A DNA stretch of 64,000 nucleotides from Bosea sp. BIWAKO-01 (GTDB lineage: Bacteria > Pseudomonadota > Alphaproteobacteria > Rhizobiales > Beijerinckiaceae), in NCBI RefSeq assembly GCF_001748145.1, contig NZ_BCQA01000001.1, positions 6,474,501-6,538,500 of the forward strand, in the 5' to 3' direction. A program made the translations under genes and the position numbers. The notes under the pieces were generated by a model. The model made no database searches. It was not told the DNA's origin and saw only the letters and a list, made by a program, of their open reading frames with translations. Each line of letters begins with the position of its first letter. The first letter of the stretch is position 1. This document shows, piece after piece, positions 53,160-63,817 of this stretch.

Positions 53160-56100
53160 ATGGCGCAGCGTCGCCGCGCCCTGCTCGCATCCTCCTGCCT
53201 TGCGCCGGTCCTGCTGCTCGCGATGACGGCCGCCGGAGGCGTGCTGACGATCGCGCCGGCGCTGGGCCAGACGCTCTCGACCACGGGTGGGAGTGGCGCT
53301 GACGGCTCGGGCACCGTCATGTCGTCTCAGGGCGGCGGTGGCGGCGGCGGCGGTGGCGCCGGCCAGGTGCTCACTACGGGCGGGACGGTTTCGTCGGCAA
53401 CAGTCGGTGGCAGCGGCGGTGCCGGCAGCCAGTACAATTCCATGGGCGTCGCGGGCGGCAATGGCGGAACGACGGGCGGCGCGGGTGGTTTCAGGGGAGG
53501 CAGCAAAGGCGGCGCGGGCGGGACGGGCGCGGGCGGCGCTGCAGGCGGGCTCGGCACCGCCTATGTCAATCCGTTCAGCGGCCTCGGTGGCGGCGGCGGC
53601 GGCGGCGCAGGCGTCATCGTCAACGCCGGAAGCCTCACGATCTCAAATACCGCGACGGTGACCGGTGGAGCCGGCGGCAGCGGGAGCGTTCCCGCCGTCG
53701 CTGGATTCAATGGGGAGCTTGGCAATGGCGGCGCTGGCGGGGCGGGCCTGATCAGCGGCTTCGGCAGCGTGACCCTGCTCGGTTCGGCGGCAATCACCGG
53801 CGGCGCCGGTGGAGCAGCCGGCCGGTCTAACGACCCCGATCTCGGCATCGTCAGCGGCTCTGGCGGTAACGGTGGTGCAGGCGTGATCCTGTCCGGTGCC
53901 TCGGTCTCATTTACCAACGCGAACGTCGTCACCGGCGGCGTGGGCGGTAATTTCACGACCTACGACATGTGGGGAGGAACCGGCGGCGCTGCGGGAGCCG
54001 GCGGCGCTGGCCTCGTGATGTCCGGGGCTGCAGGAGGCGTCGTCAACAGCGGGACGATCCGTGGCGGCGAAGGGGGGTACGACACCAGTTCTTCCGCGTC
54101 ACTGGGCGGCGCCAGCGGGGTCGGCGTCCTGCTGAGCGGCAGCGGCACATCGCCCGCCAACGGCACCGTGCTGACCAATACCAATCTGGGGACGATCACC
54201 GGCGCCAGCCGCGCGGTTGCGAACGCCGCAAACGGCATCGACAACGGCGCGGCCGGCGTGCTGATCAGCGGCAACTACAACACGCTGAACAATGCCGGCT
54301 CCATCACCGGCGGTAGCGCCGGTGCAGCCGGCACCGCCGGCGTGCTCGTCTCTGGCGACAACAACCTCGTCATCACCAGCGGAACGATCACCGGGGGCGG
54401 CAGTGGCGGTACGCTCGCCCCCTCCGTCCAGTTCAACGGCAACAACAACACGCTGGAATTACGGGCGGGCTACGCCCTCAACGGCGGCGCCAAGGTCAAC
54501 GGGACGGGCGGCACGCTCATCCTCGGGGGTGCCACCAACAGTGCCTTCGATCTGGCCCGCCTCGGCACCAGTGCCACCAGCTTCAATGGGTTTTCCTCCT
54601 TCATCAAGTCCGGCAGTTCGGCCTGGACGCTGAACGGCATCTATACCGGGCCCAGCAACTGGGTGGTGCAGCAGGGCACGCTGGCCATGGCCGGTCTCGC
54701 CGAGATGACGGGCAACGTCTCCGTCGCGAGCGGCTCGGCGCTCTCCGTCGCGGCGTTGAGCCGCGTTCATGGCACGGTGACCATCGCCAATGGCGGGACG
54801 CTGGCGACCACCACCACCAACGCCGCCGTGATCGACAACCTCACCCTTTCGACCAGTTCTGTCCTCGACATGACCGTCACCCGGGCCGGGAACTCTACGG
54901 AGCTGGTGACGGTCGGCAACACTCTCGTGCTCGACGGCACGCTGAACATCACCAATTCCGGCAATGCGCTTGCGGCGGGCAGCTATCGCCTGTTCACCGT
55001 CGGTGGCGCGCTGGTCAACAATACGATGGTCATCGGCACCGCCCCGATCCAATTCACCTATGATATCGACGCCACCTCGCAAGCATCCGTGATCAACCTC
55101 GTGGTCGCGCCCAATACCGGCTACTGGAACGGCGCACAGACCACGCCGAACGGCACGGTCAATGGCGGCAGCGGCACCTGGAACGCGTCGACCACCAACT
55201 GGACCAATGCCGCCGGCACGGCCTCAAAGGCCTGGGGTGGCTACGAAGCCTTCTTCCAGGGCGCGCCCGGTACGGTGACGGTCGATGCCGGCGGCGTCAC
55301 AGCCTATCCGATGCATTTCCTCACCGACGGCTATACGATCGGCGGCGGCCCCCTCACCTTGGCCAGCATCAGCGCTGCCAAGCCGATCGTCGAGGTGGCC
55401 GCGGGCGCGACAGCCACGATCCAGTCGGTCATCGCCGGCAGCGCCGGGCTCGACAAGACCGGGGCCGGCACCTTGGCGCTCGGCGGCAGCAATACCTATA
55501 CCGGCAATACCAGCATCACGGCAGGCACGCTGCAGATCACCGGCACCGGCTCTATCCTCGGCAACGTGGCCAATAGCGGCGCGTTGGTCTTCAGTCCCAG
55601 TAGCGACCTGGCATTCGCCGGCAATATCTCCGGCACGGGCTCGTTGACCAAGCTCGGCGCCAGCACGCTGACCCTGTCCGGCCTCAATAGCTACAGCGGC
55701 GCGACGACGATCTCGGCTGGTACGCTGCAGATGAATGTCGGCGGCAACCCGACCCTGAGCGGCACCGTGGCGAATGCCGGCGCCCTGATCGTCAACGCGA
55801 ACACAGTCACGCCCAGCGGATTGACCCTCAGCGGCGTGATCTCCGGAACGGGCACACTAACGAAGTACGGCACAGGCGCCCTCAAGCTCACCGCCAACAA
55901 CACCTATACCGGCCTGACCACCGTTTCAGCCGGCACACTCTATGTCGGCTTCGGTACGACAACGGGATCGATCGCCGGAGATATCGTCAACAACGCGCCG
56001 ACGGGTGGTGGGGAGGGCGTGATGTTCTTCCGAACCAATGCGAGCACCTATGCCGGCGTCATGTCCGGTGCAGGGCAACTGGGTGTCGATGGCGGCGGCA

Positions 56101-56561
56101 GCCTGACCCTGACGGGCGAGAACACCTATACGGGCGGCAGCTTCGTTACCGGCGCGACCCTGATCATCGGCGATGGCGGGACCTCGAGCTCGGTGCTGGG
56201 CGATATCCAGACCAATTTCCCCGCAAATCCCGCCGGCACCGTGGCCTTCAACCGCTCCGATATCGCGACCTTCGCGGGAACCATCTCCGGCACCGGCAGC
56301 CTGGAACAGCGCGGTACAGGCACGCTTGTTCTGACCGGCGCCAACACCTATGGCGGCGCGACGGTCATTACCCAGGGCACGCTGCAGGGTCGGCGACGGC
56401 CTGTCGGGGTCGCTCTCGACGGCCGCCAACGTCGCCAACAGCGGTATCCTGGCCTTCAATCAGGGAGCCGACAGCACGTTTTCCGGCGCCATCACCGGCA
56501 CTGGCGGGCTGACCAAGCTGGGCTCCCACACGCTGACCCTCACCGGCCTGAGCATGTATAG
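53160..56561 (+). CDS. Giant autotransporter, N-terminal part (frame broken at 56387)
   Basis: Signal peptide (LAPVLLLAMTAAGGVLTIAPALGQ) from ATG 53160; a TTG at 53073 would give a longer leader of the kind seen in large autotransporters. Residues about 55-200 are extremely Gly-rich (GGGG runs, GGNGGTTGGAGG). Then follow beta-helix repeats of the PATR type (TYTGNTSITAGTL; NSYSGATTISAGTLQ). The frame is lost at the GGG of 56387-56389: the last 58 or so codons to 56561 are out-of-frame text. With one G removed it joins the next entry to give about 2360 residues. Confidence 0.85.
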   Translation: MAQRRRALLASSCLAPVLLLAMTAAGGVLTIAPALGQTLSTTGGSGADGSGTVMSSQGGGGGGGGGAGQVLTTGGTVSSATVGGSGGAGSQYNSMGVAGGNGGTTGGAGGFRGGSKGGAGGTGAGGAAGGLGTAYVNPFSGLGGGGGGGAGVIVNAGSLTISNTATVTGGAGGSGSVPAVAGFNGELGNGGAGGAGLISGFGSVTLLGSAAITGGAGGAAGRSNDPDLGIVSGSGGNGGAGVILSGASVSFTNANVVTGGVGGNFTTYDMWGGTGGAAGAGGAGLVMSGAAGGVVNSGTIRGGEGGYDTSSSASLGGASGVGVLLSGSGTSPANGTVLTNTNLGTITGASRAVANAANGIDNGAAGVLISGNYNTLNNAGSITGGSAGAAGTAGVLVSGDNNLVITSGTITGGGSGGTLAPSVQFNGNNNTLELRAGYALNGGAKVNGTGGTLILGGATNSAFDLARLGTSATSFNGFSSFIKSGSSAWTLNGIYTGPSNWVVQQGTLAMAGLAEMTGNVSVASGSALSVAALSRVHGTVTIANGGTLATTTTNAAVIDNLTLSTSSVLDMTVTRAGNSTELVTVGNTLVLDGTLNITNSGNALAAGSYRLFTVGGALVNNTMVIGTAPIQFTYDIDATSQASVINLVVAPNTGYWNGAQTTPNGTVNGGSGTWNASTTNWTNAAGTASKAWGGYEAFFQGAPGTVTVDAGGVTAYPMHFLTDGYTIGGGPLTLASISAAKPIVEVAAGATATIQSVIAGSAGLDKTGAGTLALGGSNTYTGNTSITAGTLQITGTGSILGNVANSGALVFSPSSDLAFAGNISGTGSLTKLGASTLTLSGLNSYSGATTISAGTLQMNVGGNPTLSGTVANAGALIVNANTVTPSGLTLSGVISGTGTLTKYGTGALKLTANNTYTGLTTVSAGTLYVGFGTTTGSIAGDIVNNAPTGGGEGVMFFRTNASTYAGVMSGAGQLGVDGGGSLTLTGENTYTGGSFVTGATLIIGDGGTSSSVLGDIQTNFPANPAGTVAFNRSDIATFAGTISGTGSLEQRGTGTLVLTGANTYGGATVITQGTLQGRRRPVGVALDGRQRRQQRYPGLQSGSRQHVFRRHHRHWRADQAGLPHADPHRPEHV

Positions 56562-59500
56562 CGGCGCCACCAGGGTGATGGCGGGCGAGCTGCTCGTCAG
56601 CGGCGCGGGCGCCGGCATCGGCGGTCTGAGTGCCGTGACGGTCGCAGCGGGGGCGTCCTTCCGCATCGCCAATCATGACGAGAGGATCGGTTCGCTGGCG
56701 GGCGCCGGCAGCGTGACGGTTGGCGCGCGTCAACTGACTGTCGGTGGCGACAACACCAGCACGACCTATTCCGGCGCGATGGCCGGTTCCGGCGCAGTCA
56801 GCCTCGTCAAGATAGGCAGCGGGACCATGACGCTGTCAGGCACGAACACCTATAGTGGCGCGACCCAGGTCAACGGCGGCAAGCTGCTGGTGAATGGCTC
56901 GCTCGCGTCAGCCGCGGTCACGGTCGGCACGGGCGCGACGCTCGGGGGCTCGGGCGTGATCGGCGGGGCGGTGACGGTCGCCTCCGGCGGCACGCTGTCG
57001 GCCAGCAATGCCGCGGGCACGCTGACGGTCGGGTCGCTGGCGCTGAACAGCGGCTCGAACACCGTGTTCGCGTTGAACAATGCCGGCGTGGTCGGCGGCC
57101 CCGGCAATGACCGGATCATCGTCAACGGCATCGGCGCAGGCGGCAATCTTACGCTCGGTGGCACGCTGACGGCCAATGTCGCCTCGGCCGGCTACTACCG
57201 GCTGTTCGATGTCACGGGCGGCGGCACGATCAGCGGCAGCTTCGACACGCTGGCGCTGACGGCGCCCACGGTCGCTGGGGCTGTCGGCACGCTCTACAAC
57301 GCGGCCTCGGGCGCGCCCACGCAGGTCAACCTCGCGGTGATCGGCTCGGGGCAGACGATGCAGTTCTGGGACGGCGGCGACCAGCTCGGCAACGGCACGG
57401 TCGATGGCGGCGCCGGTACCTGGAACGCGGGCAATGCGAACTGGACCGGTGCGCCCGGCCATGCCGGCATCAACGCGCCCTGGCTGGGCTCCGTCGGCGT
57501 GTTCCAGGGCACGGCCGGTGCGGTCACGGTGTCGGGCACGCAGGGCTTCGACACGCTGCAGTTCAACAGCGACGGTTATGTGCTCAGCGGCGGCTCACTG
57601 AGCTTCGCGGTCGCCGGCGGCGGCACGATCAACGTTTCGGCCGGCGCCACCACCACGATCGCCTCCAATCTGGTCGACGGTGTCGGCACCAGCTTCACCA
57701 AGGCCGGTTGCGGCAGGCTCCTGCTTTCCGGCACGAACACATATACCGGCGCGACGCTGGTTCAGGCCGGCACACTCCAGGCTGGCGCGGCCGGCGCCTT
57801 CGCGTCGGCATCGGCCTTCACCGTCAATGCCGGCGCGACGCTCGACCTTGCCGGCTTCAACCAGAGCATCGCCTCGCTGGCCGGGGCAGGCGCCGTGAGC
57901 TTGGGGTCGGCGACGCTGACGCTGGGTTCCACCAACCAGACGACCGCATTTTCCGGCGCGATTTCGGGAAGCGGCGGCCTGATCAAGACCGGCAACGGTG
58001 ACTTCACCCTCGGCGGCGCGACGAACTACACCGGCGCAACCCTGGTCTCGACCGGGACCCTGCGCGCCGGCGCGACCGGGGCATTCTCTGCCGGCTCGGC
58101 CTTCAGCGTGAGCACAGGCGCGCTCCTCGACCTTGCCGGGTTCAGCCAGAGCATCGCCTCGCTTGCCGGAGCCGGCTCGGTCACGACGGGGGCAGCAACG
58201 CTGGCCACGGGTGCAAACAACGCTTCGACGACCTTCTCCGGCACGATCGGCGGCGCGGGCGGGCTCACCAAGACTGGCACGGGCACTTTCACCCTGTCCG
58301 GCAGCAACACGTATACCGGCACGACGACGATTCTTGCCGGCACGTTGATGGTGACGGGTGGCGCCGCGATCAGCGATGCCGGGCGCGTGAGGATCGCCAG
58401 CGGCGCGACGTTCGACATCGCCCAGAGCGAGACGATCGGGGCCCTTGTCGGCGATGTCGGCTCGGTCGTCGCCATTGCCGCCGGCCAGACGCTGACGACC
58501 AGCGACAACACCGGCGGGACCTTCGCGGGCAGGTTCTCGGGCTCGGGCGATATCCGGCAGGACTTCGCCGGTACGACGACAGTGTCCGGCACCAGCGACT
58601 TTACCGGCGCGACCTTCGTCGCGCGCGGCACCCTGGTGGTGAACGGCTCGATCGCCTCGTCCTCAAGCCTGACCGTTGCAGTTGGCGCCACGCTTGGCGG
58701 CTCCGGCCAGGTCCCCGGCACCACGACCTACGGCACGCTGGCGCCGGGCAACTCGCCGGGCACGATCACGGTCAATGGCAACCTGACGCTGGGAGCAGGC
58801 TCGACCTATATCGCCGAGGTCCAGGGTGCGATCTCCGACCGCGTCACCGTTACCGGCACGGCAGCCCTTGCCGGTGCGCTGCGGATCGTCCCGCTGGGTG
58901 GTCCCTATGCCTTCACCACGCCCTACACGCTGCTTTCGGCGGCGGGCGGCCGCAGCGGCACCTTCGGCACGACCGATGTCACCTCGTCCTTCGGCGACGG
59001 CGTCACCACGGCTGTGAGCTACACCGCCAATGACGTGCTCCTGACATTGACCCCCAAGCCGATCACCACGCTCGGCGTCACCACGCCGCTGAACGCCCAT
59101 GCGGTCGCCGCCGGTCTCGACCGGGCGGTCGCGGGCGGAGCAAACCCGTCTTCGCTGTTCGGCATCTACAACCTGCCGGCAGCCGCGATCCCCGGCGCGG
59201 TGAACCAGCTTTCGGGCGAGGCGCATACGGCGGCGCCTGCGATGGCGGTCTCGGCCGCCGACCAGTTCCTGCGCGTCATGCTCGATCCCTTCGCGGCCGG
59301 CCGTGGCGCAGGGCCTGCGCCCGGCGAAGCCTCCTTCTCCGGCCTCGTCCGCAAGGGTGCCGACGCACCGACCGCTCCGACTCTCCTCGATCCGCCGCCC
59401 TACACCGTCTGGGGCGCGGCCTTCGGCTCGGTCGGCCGCAGCGACGGCAGCGCGCGCATCGGCTCGGCCAAGCGTGATCTCGACGATGCCCATCTCGCCG

Positions 59501-60237
59501 TCGGCGCCGATGTCAGGATCATGCCCGGCACGGTCGCGGGTTTTGCGGTCTCCGGCGGCAGCGCCCGGTCCTCGCTGTCCGGCGGTCTCGGCAAGGCCGA
59601 GGCCGATGTCTTCCAGGCCGGCCTCTACGGCACGACCCGGCTCGGCCCGCTCAATCTTGCCGCCGCCTTCGGCTATGGCCGGCTCGAGAACGAGATCAAG
59701 CGCGCGATCCCCGTGCTCGGCAGCGCGCTCTCCTCGTCCTATGCGACGACCGCCTGGAGCGGCCGATTGCAGGCGAGCGCCGCCGTGCTGGACTGGAACG
59801 GCCTGACGCTCTCGCCGCTGGCGGCACTGCAGGCGATCCAGGCGCGCAGCCCGGCCCTGACCGAGGCGAACTGGGCCGGGGCCAATGCCGGCGCACTCAC
59901 CCTGGCGAAGCGCAACGACATCACCTCGCGCAGCGAGCTCGGCCTGCAGCTCGACTATGCCAGCGGCATCAACGGGCTGCCCGTCGCCGGCTATGTCCGG
60001 GCGAGCTGGGCACATTACTACCAGCGCGATGCCGGCCTCTCCGCCTCGATTGCCGGGCTGACCGGCGCAGGGTTTGCGGTCGAGGGCGCGAAACCCGCCC
60101 GCAACAGCGCGCTGCTCGCCGCCGGGCTCGACTTCAAACTCAGCCCCTCCGTCACGCTCGGCGCCCGCCTCGACGGCGAACTCTCCGGCAGCACGAACCG
60201 CCTCGGCGGCTCCGCACAGCTCAGGGTCAGCTTCTGA
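56393..60237 (+). CDS. Giant autotransporter, C-terminal part with beta-barrel
   Basis: Continues the passenger directly after the frame break (GDGLSGSLSTAANVANSGIL), with more PATR repeats (NTYTGTTTILAGTL). From about 59395 a 12-strand autotransporter barrel follows (YTVWGAAFGSVGRSDGSARI), ending with LRVSF, a good BAM signal. The open frame extends back to 56350 only by chance. Alone it has no signal peptide, so it is functional only if the frameshift is a sequencing error, is reversible, or is bypassed. It lies 3' of the glycosyltransferase group on the same strand. Confidence 0.85.
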
Positions 60238-60768
60238 GGTGGCCCATTCGGAATTGATCGCTTCTGCCGCCGGCCCGCGATCTGTTCCCGGCACATTGGA
60301 ATGGCGCTCCTTCGAAGACCGCTTCGGGGGAACGCCGTGATCTCTGGACGCGGCGCGATCGGGAAGCTCCGGGCAAGCTCAGCACAGTACCCAATCAAGA
60401 CAGTCGCGACGTCTGGCGCCTTGCCGCGAACCACCCCGTAGAAGAGCCGCCGGGCCAAGGGATCTGGAACGGCCCCTCGCCGTCCCGTCGCGCCTGAGCG
60501 CGGGCACCCTCTCGCCGGGTCGTTTGGCGCGTCCATTCCCATAAACCGGTCATGCCGTTGCCCGGGCCTCTCCGGCCGCCCGGCGACGGGCCTCTTCATC
60601 TCGACGCCCCGGCGCTTTTCCCGGCGCGAAGGCTCGCCGCCCCCACCCGCCCCCCTGCCCCCTCGCCTCTTCCGTGCCCCGTTCCGCAGGCGACGCAGGG
60701 CCCGGCATTGACGCGCGTCTCTGGTCATCGTATTGGTCTGACCAGAACAAAAAACAAGTGATCTTGGG
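60238..60768. other. Intergenic region upstream of the FadR-type regulator
   Basis: 531 bases after the autotransporter stop. It holds the palindrome at 60734-60744; otherwise no gene, repeat or terminator could be supported. Confidence 0.4.
60734..60744. promoter_or_regulatory. FadR/GntR-type operator
   Basis: TGGTC-T-GACCA, the classic GntR/FadR half-site pair, 24 bases before the regulator ATG. It suggests autoregulation, with the ligand probably being the compound handled by the downstream enzyme and importer. Confidence 0.72.
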
Positions 60769-61509
60769 ATGGACGCTCAGGCTGCAGAAGACCCGAAAGG
60801 GTTCGAGAAGGTTTTTGCGTTTCTGCGCGAACAGCTTCTCGACAGCACACTCAAGCCCGGCGACAGGTTGATCGCCGAGCGCGAACTCGCCGTGCAACTC
60901 GGCGTCAGCCGGCCGATCGTGCGCGAGGCGCTCCGGGCCCTGCATATGCTCGGCATTGTCGAGATCCGCGATCGCATCGGCACGATCGTCAAACGTCCCG
61001 ACATCTCGATGCTGAAGGATTTCTTCGCGCTGGCGCTGGCCCAGCAGGCCGACCTCATCGACGATGTCATGGAGGCGCGCATCGCGATCGAGTGCCAGGC
61101 GATCCGCCTGGCCTGCGAGCGCGCGATGATCGCCGATTTCGAGCGCCTGCAGCGCGCCCTCGTCCGCATCGGAGCGACGATCGACGAGGCCGAGGCCGGG
61201 AGCCTCGCCGATTACGATTTCCACCGGGCGATCGTGCTGGCCTCGCGCTCGCAGACGCTCGCCGTCCTGCACGACTCGATGTCGACCTTGCTCGCCCGCT
61301 CGCATCGCAGCCGGCGCGAGCTGGTGCAGATGTTCGGCTCGATGAAGACCTATCTGATCGACGACCATAAGAGGGTCTTCGACGCCATTGTCGCGCGCGA
61401 TCCCGATCGCGCCGAAGTCACCTTGCGACGGCATTTCGCCATCGGCGACGAATACCGGCGCCGCGCGGCGCTGGGCGACGGCGACAGAGCCGAACCGGCC
61501 ACCGGCTGA
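60769..61509 (+). CDS. FadR-subfamily GntR regulator
   Basis: 246 residues. N-terminal winged HTH (FLREQLLDSTLKPGDRLIAE; LGVSRPIVREALRALHMLG) and a C-terminal FCD helical domain with the metal-binding Asp/His positions (DYDFHRAIVLAS; HKRVFDAIVARDPDRA). It is the first gene before the dehydrogenase and ABC importer on the same strand and the likely regulator of that unit. Confidence 0.93.
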   Translation: MDAQAAEDPKGFEKVFAFLREQLLDSTLKPGDRLIAERELAVQLGVSRPIVREALRALHMLGIVEIRDRIGTIVKRPDISMLKDFFALALAQQADLIDDVMEARIAIECQAIRLACERAMIADFERLQRALVRIGATIDEAEAGSLADYDFHRAIVLASRSQTLAVLHDSMSTLLARSHRSRRELVQMFGSMKTYLIDDHKRVFDAIVARDPDRAEVTLRRHFAIGDEYRRRAALGDGDRAEPATG

Positions 61510-61534
61510 AACCCTGCACAAGAAGAGAAGCGCT

Positions 61535-62428
61535 ATGGGACGAAACGACAAGGGGCACGTCGGTTTCATCGGCCTCGGCACGATGGGGCGGGAGATGGCG
61601 CGCAATCTCCTCGCGGCCGGGCACAGCGTCACGGCCTTCGATATCGTCGGCAGCGCCGTCGAAGAGCTCGTCTCCGCCGGTGCCATCGCGGCGACAAGCC
61701 CGGCGCAGGCCGCCGCAAACGCGGATATCGCCATCACGATGCTGCCCGACACGCCGCAGGTCGAGGAGGTCGTCTACGGCGCGCAAGGGCTGCTCGCCTC
61801 ACCGCCGGCCGGCCGGCTCGTCGTTGACATGAGCACGATCTCGCCGGTCGCCGTGCGGCGCATCCATGCCGATCTCAAGGCGGCGGGCACCGATTTCATC
61901 GATGCGCCGGTATCGGGCGGGCCGATCGGCGCCAAGAACGCGGCGCTCTCGATCATGGCGGGCGGCGAGGCCGAGGCCTTTGCCCGTGCCGAGCCCTATT
62001 TCAGGGCGATGGGCACGACGATCACGCATGTCGGTGCGCCGGGAGCCGGCCAGGCGGTCAAGCTCTGCAATCAGCTGATCTGCGGCATCAATATCCAGGC
62101 GATCTGCGAGGCGATCGCGCTTGGCCGGGCCTCGGGCGTCGATCTCGAACAGCTCCGCAATGTCCTGCTCGGCGGCTCCGCCGCGTCCTGGATGCTCGAA
62201 AAGCTCGGCCCGGCCATGATCTCCGGCGATGTCGGTGCAGGCTTCCGCATCGACCTGATGCTGAAGGACCTCAGGCTCGTCCAGGAGCAGGCCCAGGCCC
62301 TATCGGTTCCCCTGCCCGGAACCGCGCTGGTCACCAGCCAGTACATCGAAGCCCGCGCCCATGGCGAAGGCGCCAATGGCAACCAGGCGCTCTTCCGCGT
62401 CTATGACCGCATGACGAACAGAGACTGA
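61535..62428 (+). CDS. 3-hydroxyisobutyrate dehydrogenase-family oxidoreductase
   Basis: 297 residues. NAD-binding GFIGLGTMGREMARNLLAAG, the substrate motif DAPVSGGPIGA and catalytic Lys in GAGQAVKLCNQLICG. The family oxidises beta-hydroxy acids (3-hydroxyisobutyrate, tartronate semialdehyde, L-threonate and others). Its setting with a FadR regulator and an amino acid importer suggests catabolism of an imported hydroxy or amino acid; which one cannot be told. Confidence 0.92.
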   Translation: MGRNDKGHVGFIGLGTMGREMARNLLAAGHSVTAFDIVGSAVEELVSAGAIAATSPAQAAANADIAITMLPDTPQVEEVVYGAQGLLASPPAGRLVVDMSTISPVAVRRIHADLKAAGTDFIDAPVSGGPIGAKNAALSIMAGGEAEAFARAEPYFRAMGTTITHVGAPGAGQAVKLCNQLICGINIQAICEAIALGRASGVDLEQLRNVLLGGSAASWMLEKLGPAMISGDVGAGFRIDLMLKDLRLVQEQAQALSVPLPGTALVTSQYIEARAHGEGANGNQALFRVYDRMTNRD

Positions 62429-62442
62429 GGCGGGCGGCGGGT

Positions 62443-63126
62443 ATGGGCCTGAACCTCGATTTTTCCGTCGTTCTGGAGCGCTGGCCCCTGTTCTGGGACG
62501 GCGCGATCATGACGCTGAAGCTCGCCGCTCTCGCGATCCTGTTCGGCGCGGTCATCGGCACCTTCTGCGCGGTGGGCCGCAACAGCGGAAACCGCCTGAT
62601 CGCGCGGGCCTGCACGCTCTATGTCGAGGCGATCCGCAATACGCCGTTGCTGGTCCAGATCTTCCTTGTCTATTTCGGCCTCGCCAGCGTCGGCTTCAAG
62701 TTCTCGGCCTTTTCCGTCGCGGCGGCCGCACTCGCGATCAATGTCGGCGCCTATACCGCGGAAATTATGCGCGCGGGCTTCGAATCCATCCCCGTCGGTC
62801 AGATCGAGGCGGCCGAGGGCCTGGCCCTGTCGCGCTTCCAGATCTACTGGCATGTCATCCTGCTGCCGGCCACCGAGAAGGTCTATCCGGCACTGACCAG
62901 CCAGTTCGTGCTGCTGATGCTGGCCTCGTCCGTGACCTCGCAGATCTCGGCGGAAGAGCTGACCGCCGTCGCCAACTACATCCAGTCGGACACCTATCGC
63001 GCCTTCGAGACCTATATCCTGGTCGCGATCGCCTATGTCGTGCTCTCGCTCCTACTGAGGGCCGGTTTCTGGGCACTGGGGCTTGCACTGTTTCCGCGCC
63101 GCCGGCGCCTCGGCACGGCGTTGTGA
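62443..63126 (+). CDS. Polar amino acid ABC transporter permease
   Basis: 227 residues with about five membrane helices. HisM/GlnP-type signature EAIRNTPLLVQIFLVYFGLA and the EAA loop EAAEGLALSRFQIYWHVILLP. It forms a heterodimeric channel with the next permease, whose start overlaps it (GTGA). Confidence 0.92.
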   Translation: MGLNLDFSVVLERWPLFWDGAIMTLKLAALAILFGAVIGTFCAVGRNSGNRLIARACTLYVEAIRNTPLLVQIFLVYFGLASVGFKFSAFSVAAAALAINVGAYTAEIMRAGFESIPVGQIEAAEGLALSRFQIYWHVILLPATEKVYPALTSQFVLLMLASSVTSQISAEELTAVANYIQSDTYRAFETYILVAIAYVVLSLLLRAGFWALGLALFPRRRRLGTAL

Positions 63127-63800
63127 CGGCGATGGGTGGGTCTCTCAACGCCAATCACCTGCTGTTCCTCGGCCATGGCGCGCTGTGGACGATCGGCCTG
63201 TCCACGATCGCGCTGATCGGCGGCGGTCTGCTCGGTTTCCTGATCGCGCTCGCGCGGGTGTCGCCGAGCCGCACGATCCGGCTGCTCAGCGGCGGCTATG
63301 TCCAGCTGATCCAGGGCACACCGCTGCTGGTGATCATGTTCCTGGGCTATTTCGGTCTTTCGGCGCTGGGCTTCTCGATCTCGGCGCTGATGGCGGCCAG
63401 CGCCTCGCTGACGATCTATGTCGGCGCCTATTTCGGCGAGATCTGGCGCGGCTGCATCCAGTCCGTGCCGAAGCCGCAATGGGAGGCGGCCGAGGGCCTC
63501 GGCCTGAGCCGGACGCAGCGGATGATCAAGGTCATCCTGCCGCAGGCGATGCGGATCGCGACGCCGCCGACGGTCGGCTTCATGGTGCAGATCATCAAGA
63601 ACACCTCGCTGGCCTCGGTCGTCGGCTTCGTCGAACTCGCCCGCGCCGGCCAGATCATCAACAACTCGCTGTTCGAGCCCTTCCTGATCTACGCGATCAT
63701 CGCGGTGATCTATTTCGCCCTCTGTTTCCCGATCTCGGCGCTCAGCCGTCGCCTGGAGCGACGCATGGGCAATGCTCGCACGAAACTGATGCCGGCATGA
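63123..63800 (+). CDS. Polar amino acid ABC transporter permease
   Basis: 225 residues, second HisM/GlnP-type permease: QLIQGTPLLVIMFLGYFGLS and EAAEGLGLSRTQRMIKVILP. GTG 63123 overlaps the previous stop by four bases; ATG 63132 is also possible. Confidence 0.92.
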   Translation: MTAMGGSLNANHLLFLGHGALWTIGLSTIALIGGGLLGFLIALARVSPSRTIRLLSGGYVQLIQGTPLLVIMFLGYFGLSALGFSISALMAASASLTIYVGAYFGEIWRGCIQSVPKPQWEAAEGLGLSRTQRMIKVILPQAMRIATPPTVGFMVQIIKNTSLASVVGFVELARAGQIINNSLFEPFLIYAIIAVIYFALCFPISALSRRLERRMGNARTKLMPA

Positions 63801-63817
63801 CCAGGCAGGAGACGCAG

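Noticed and set aside
53331..53560. CRISPR-like or minisatellite array in the Gly-rich DNA
   Set aside because: The repeats are irregular GGC/GGT codons without constant spacers.
56387..56389. Programmed frameshifting as the explanation for the split autotransporter
   Set aside because: The site lacks a canonical slippery heptamer and no such case is known to me for autotransporters; an error or mutation is simpler.
58663..60294. 543-codon minus frame opposite the barrel of the giant autotransporter
   Set aside because: Shadow composition; the plus frame gives a complete autotransporter barrel ending in Phe.
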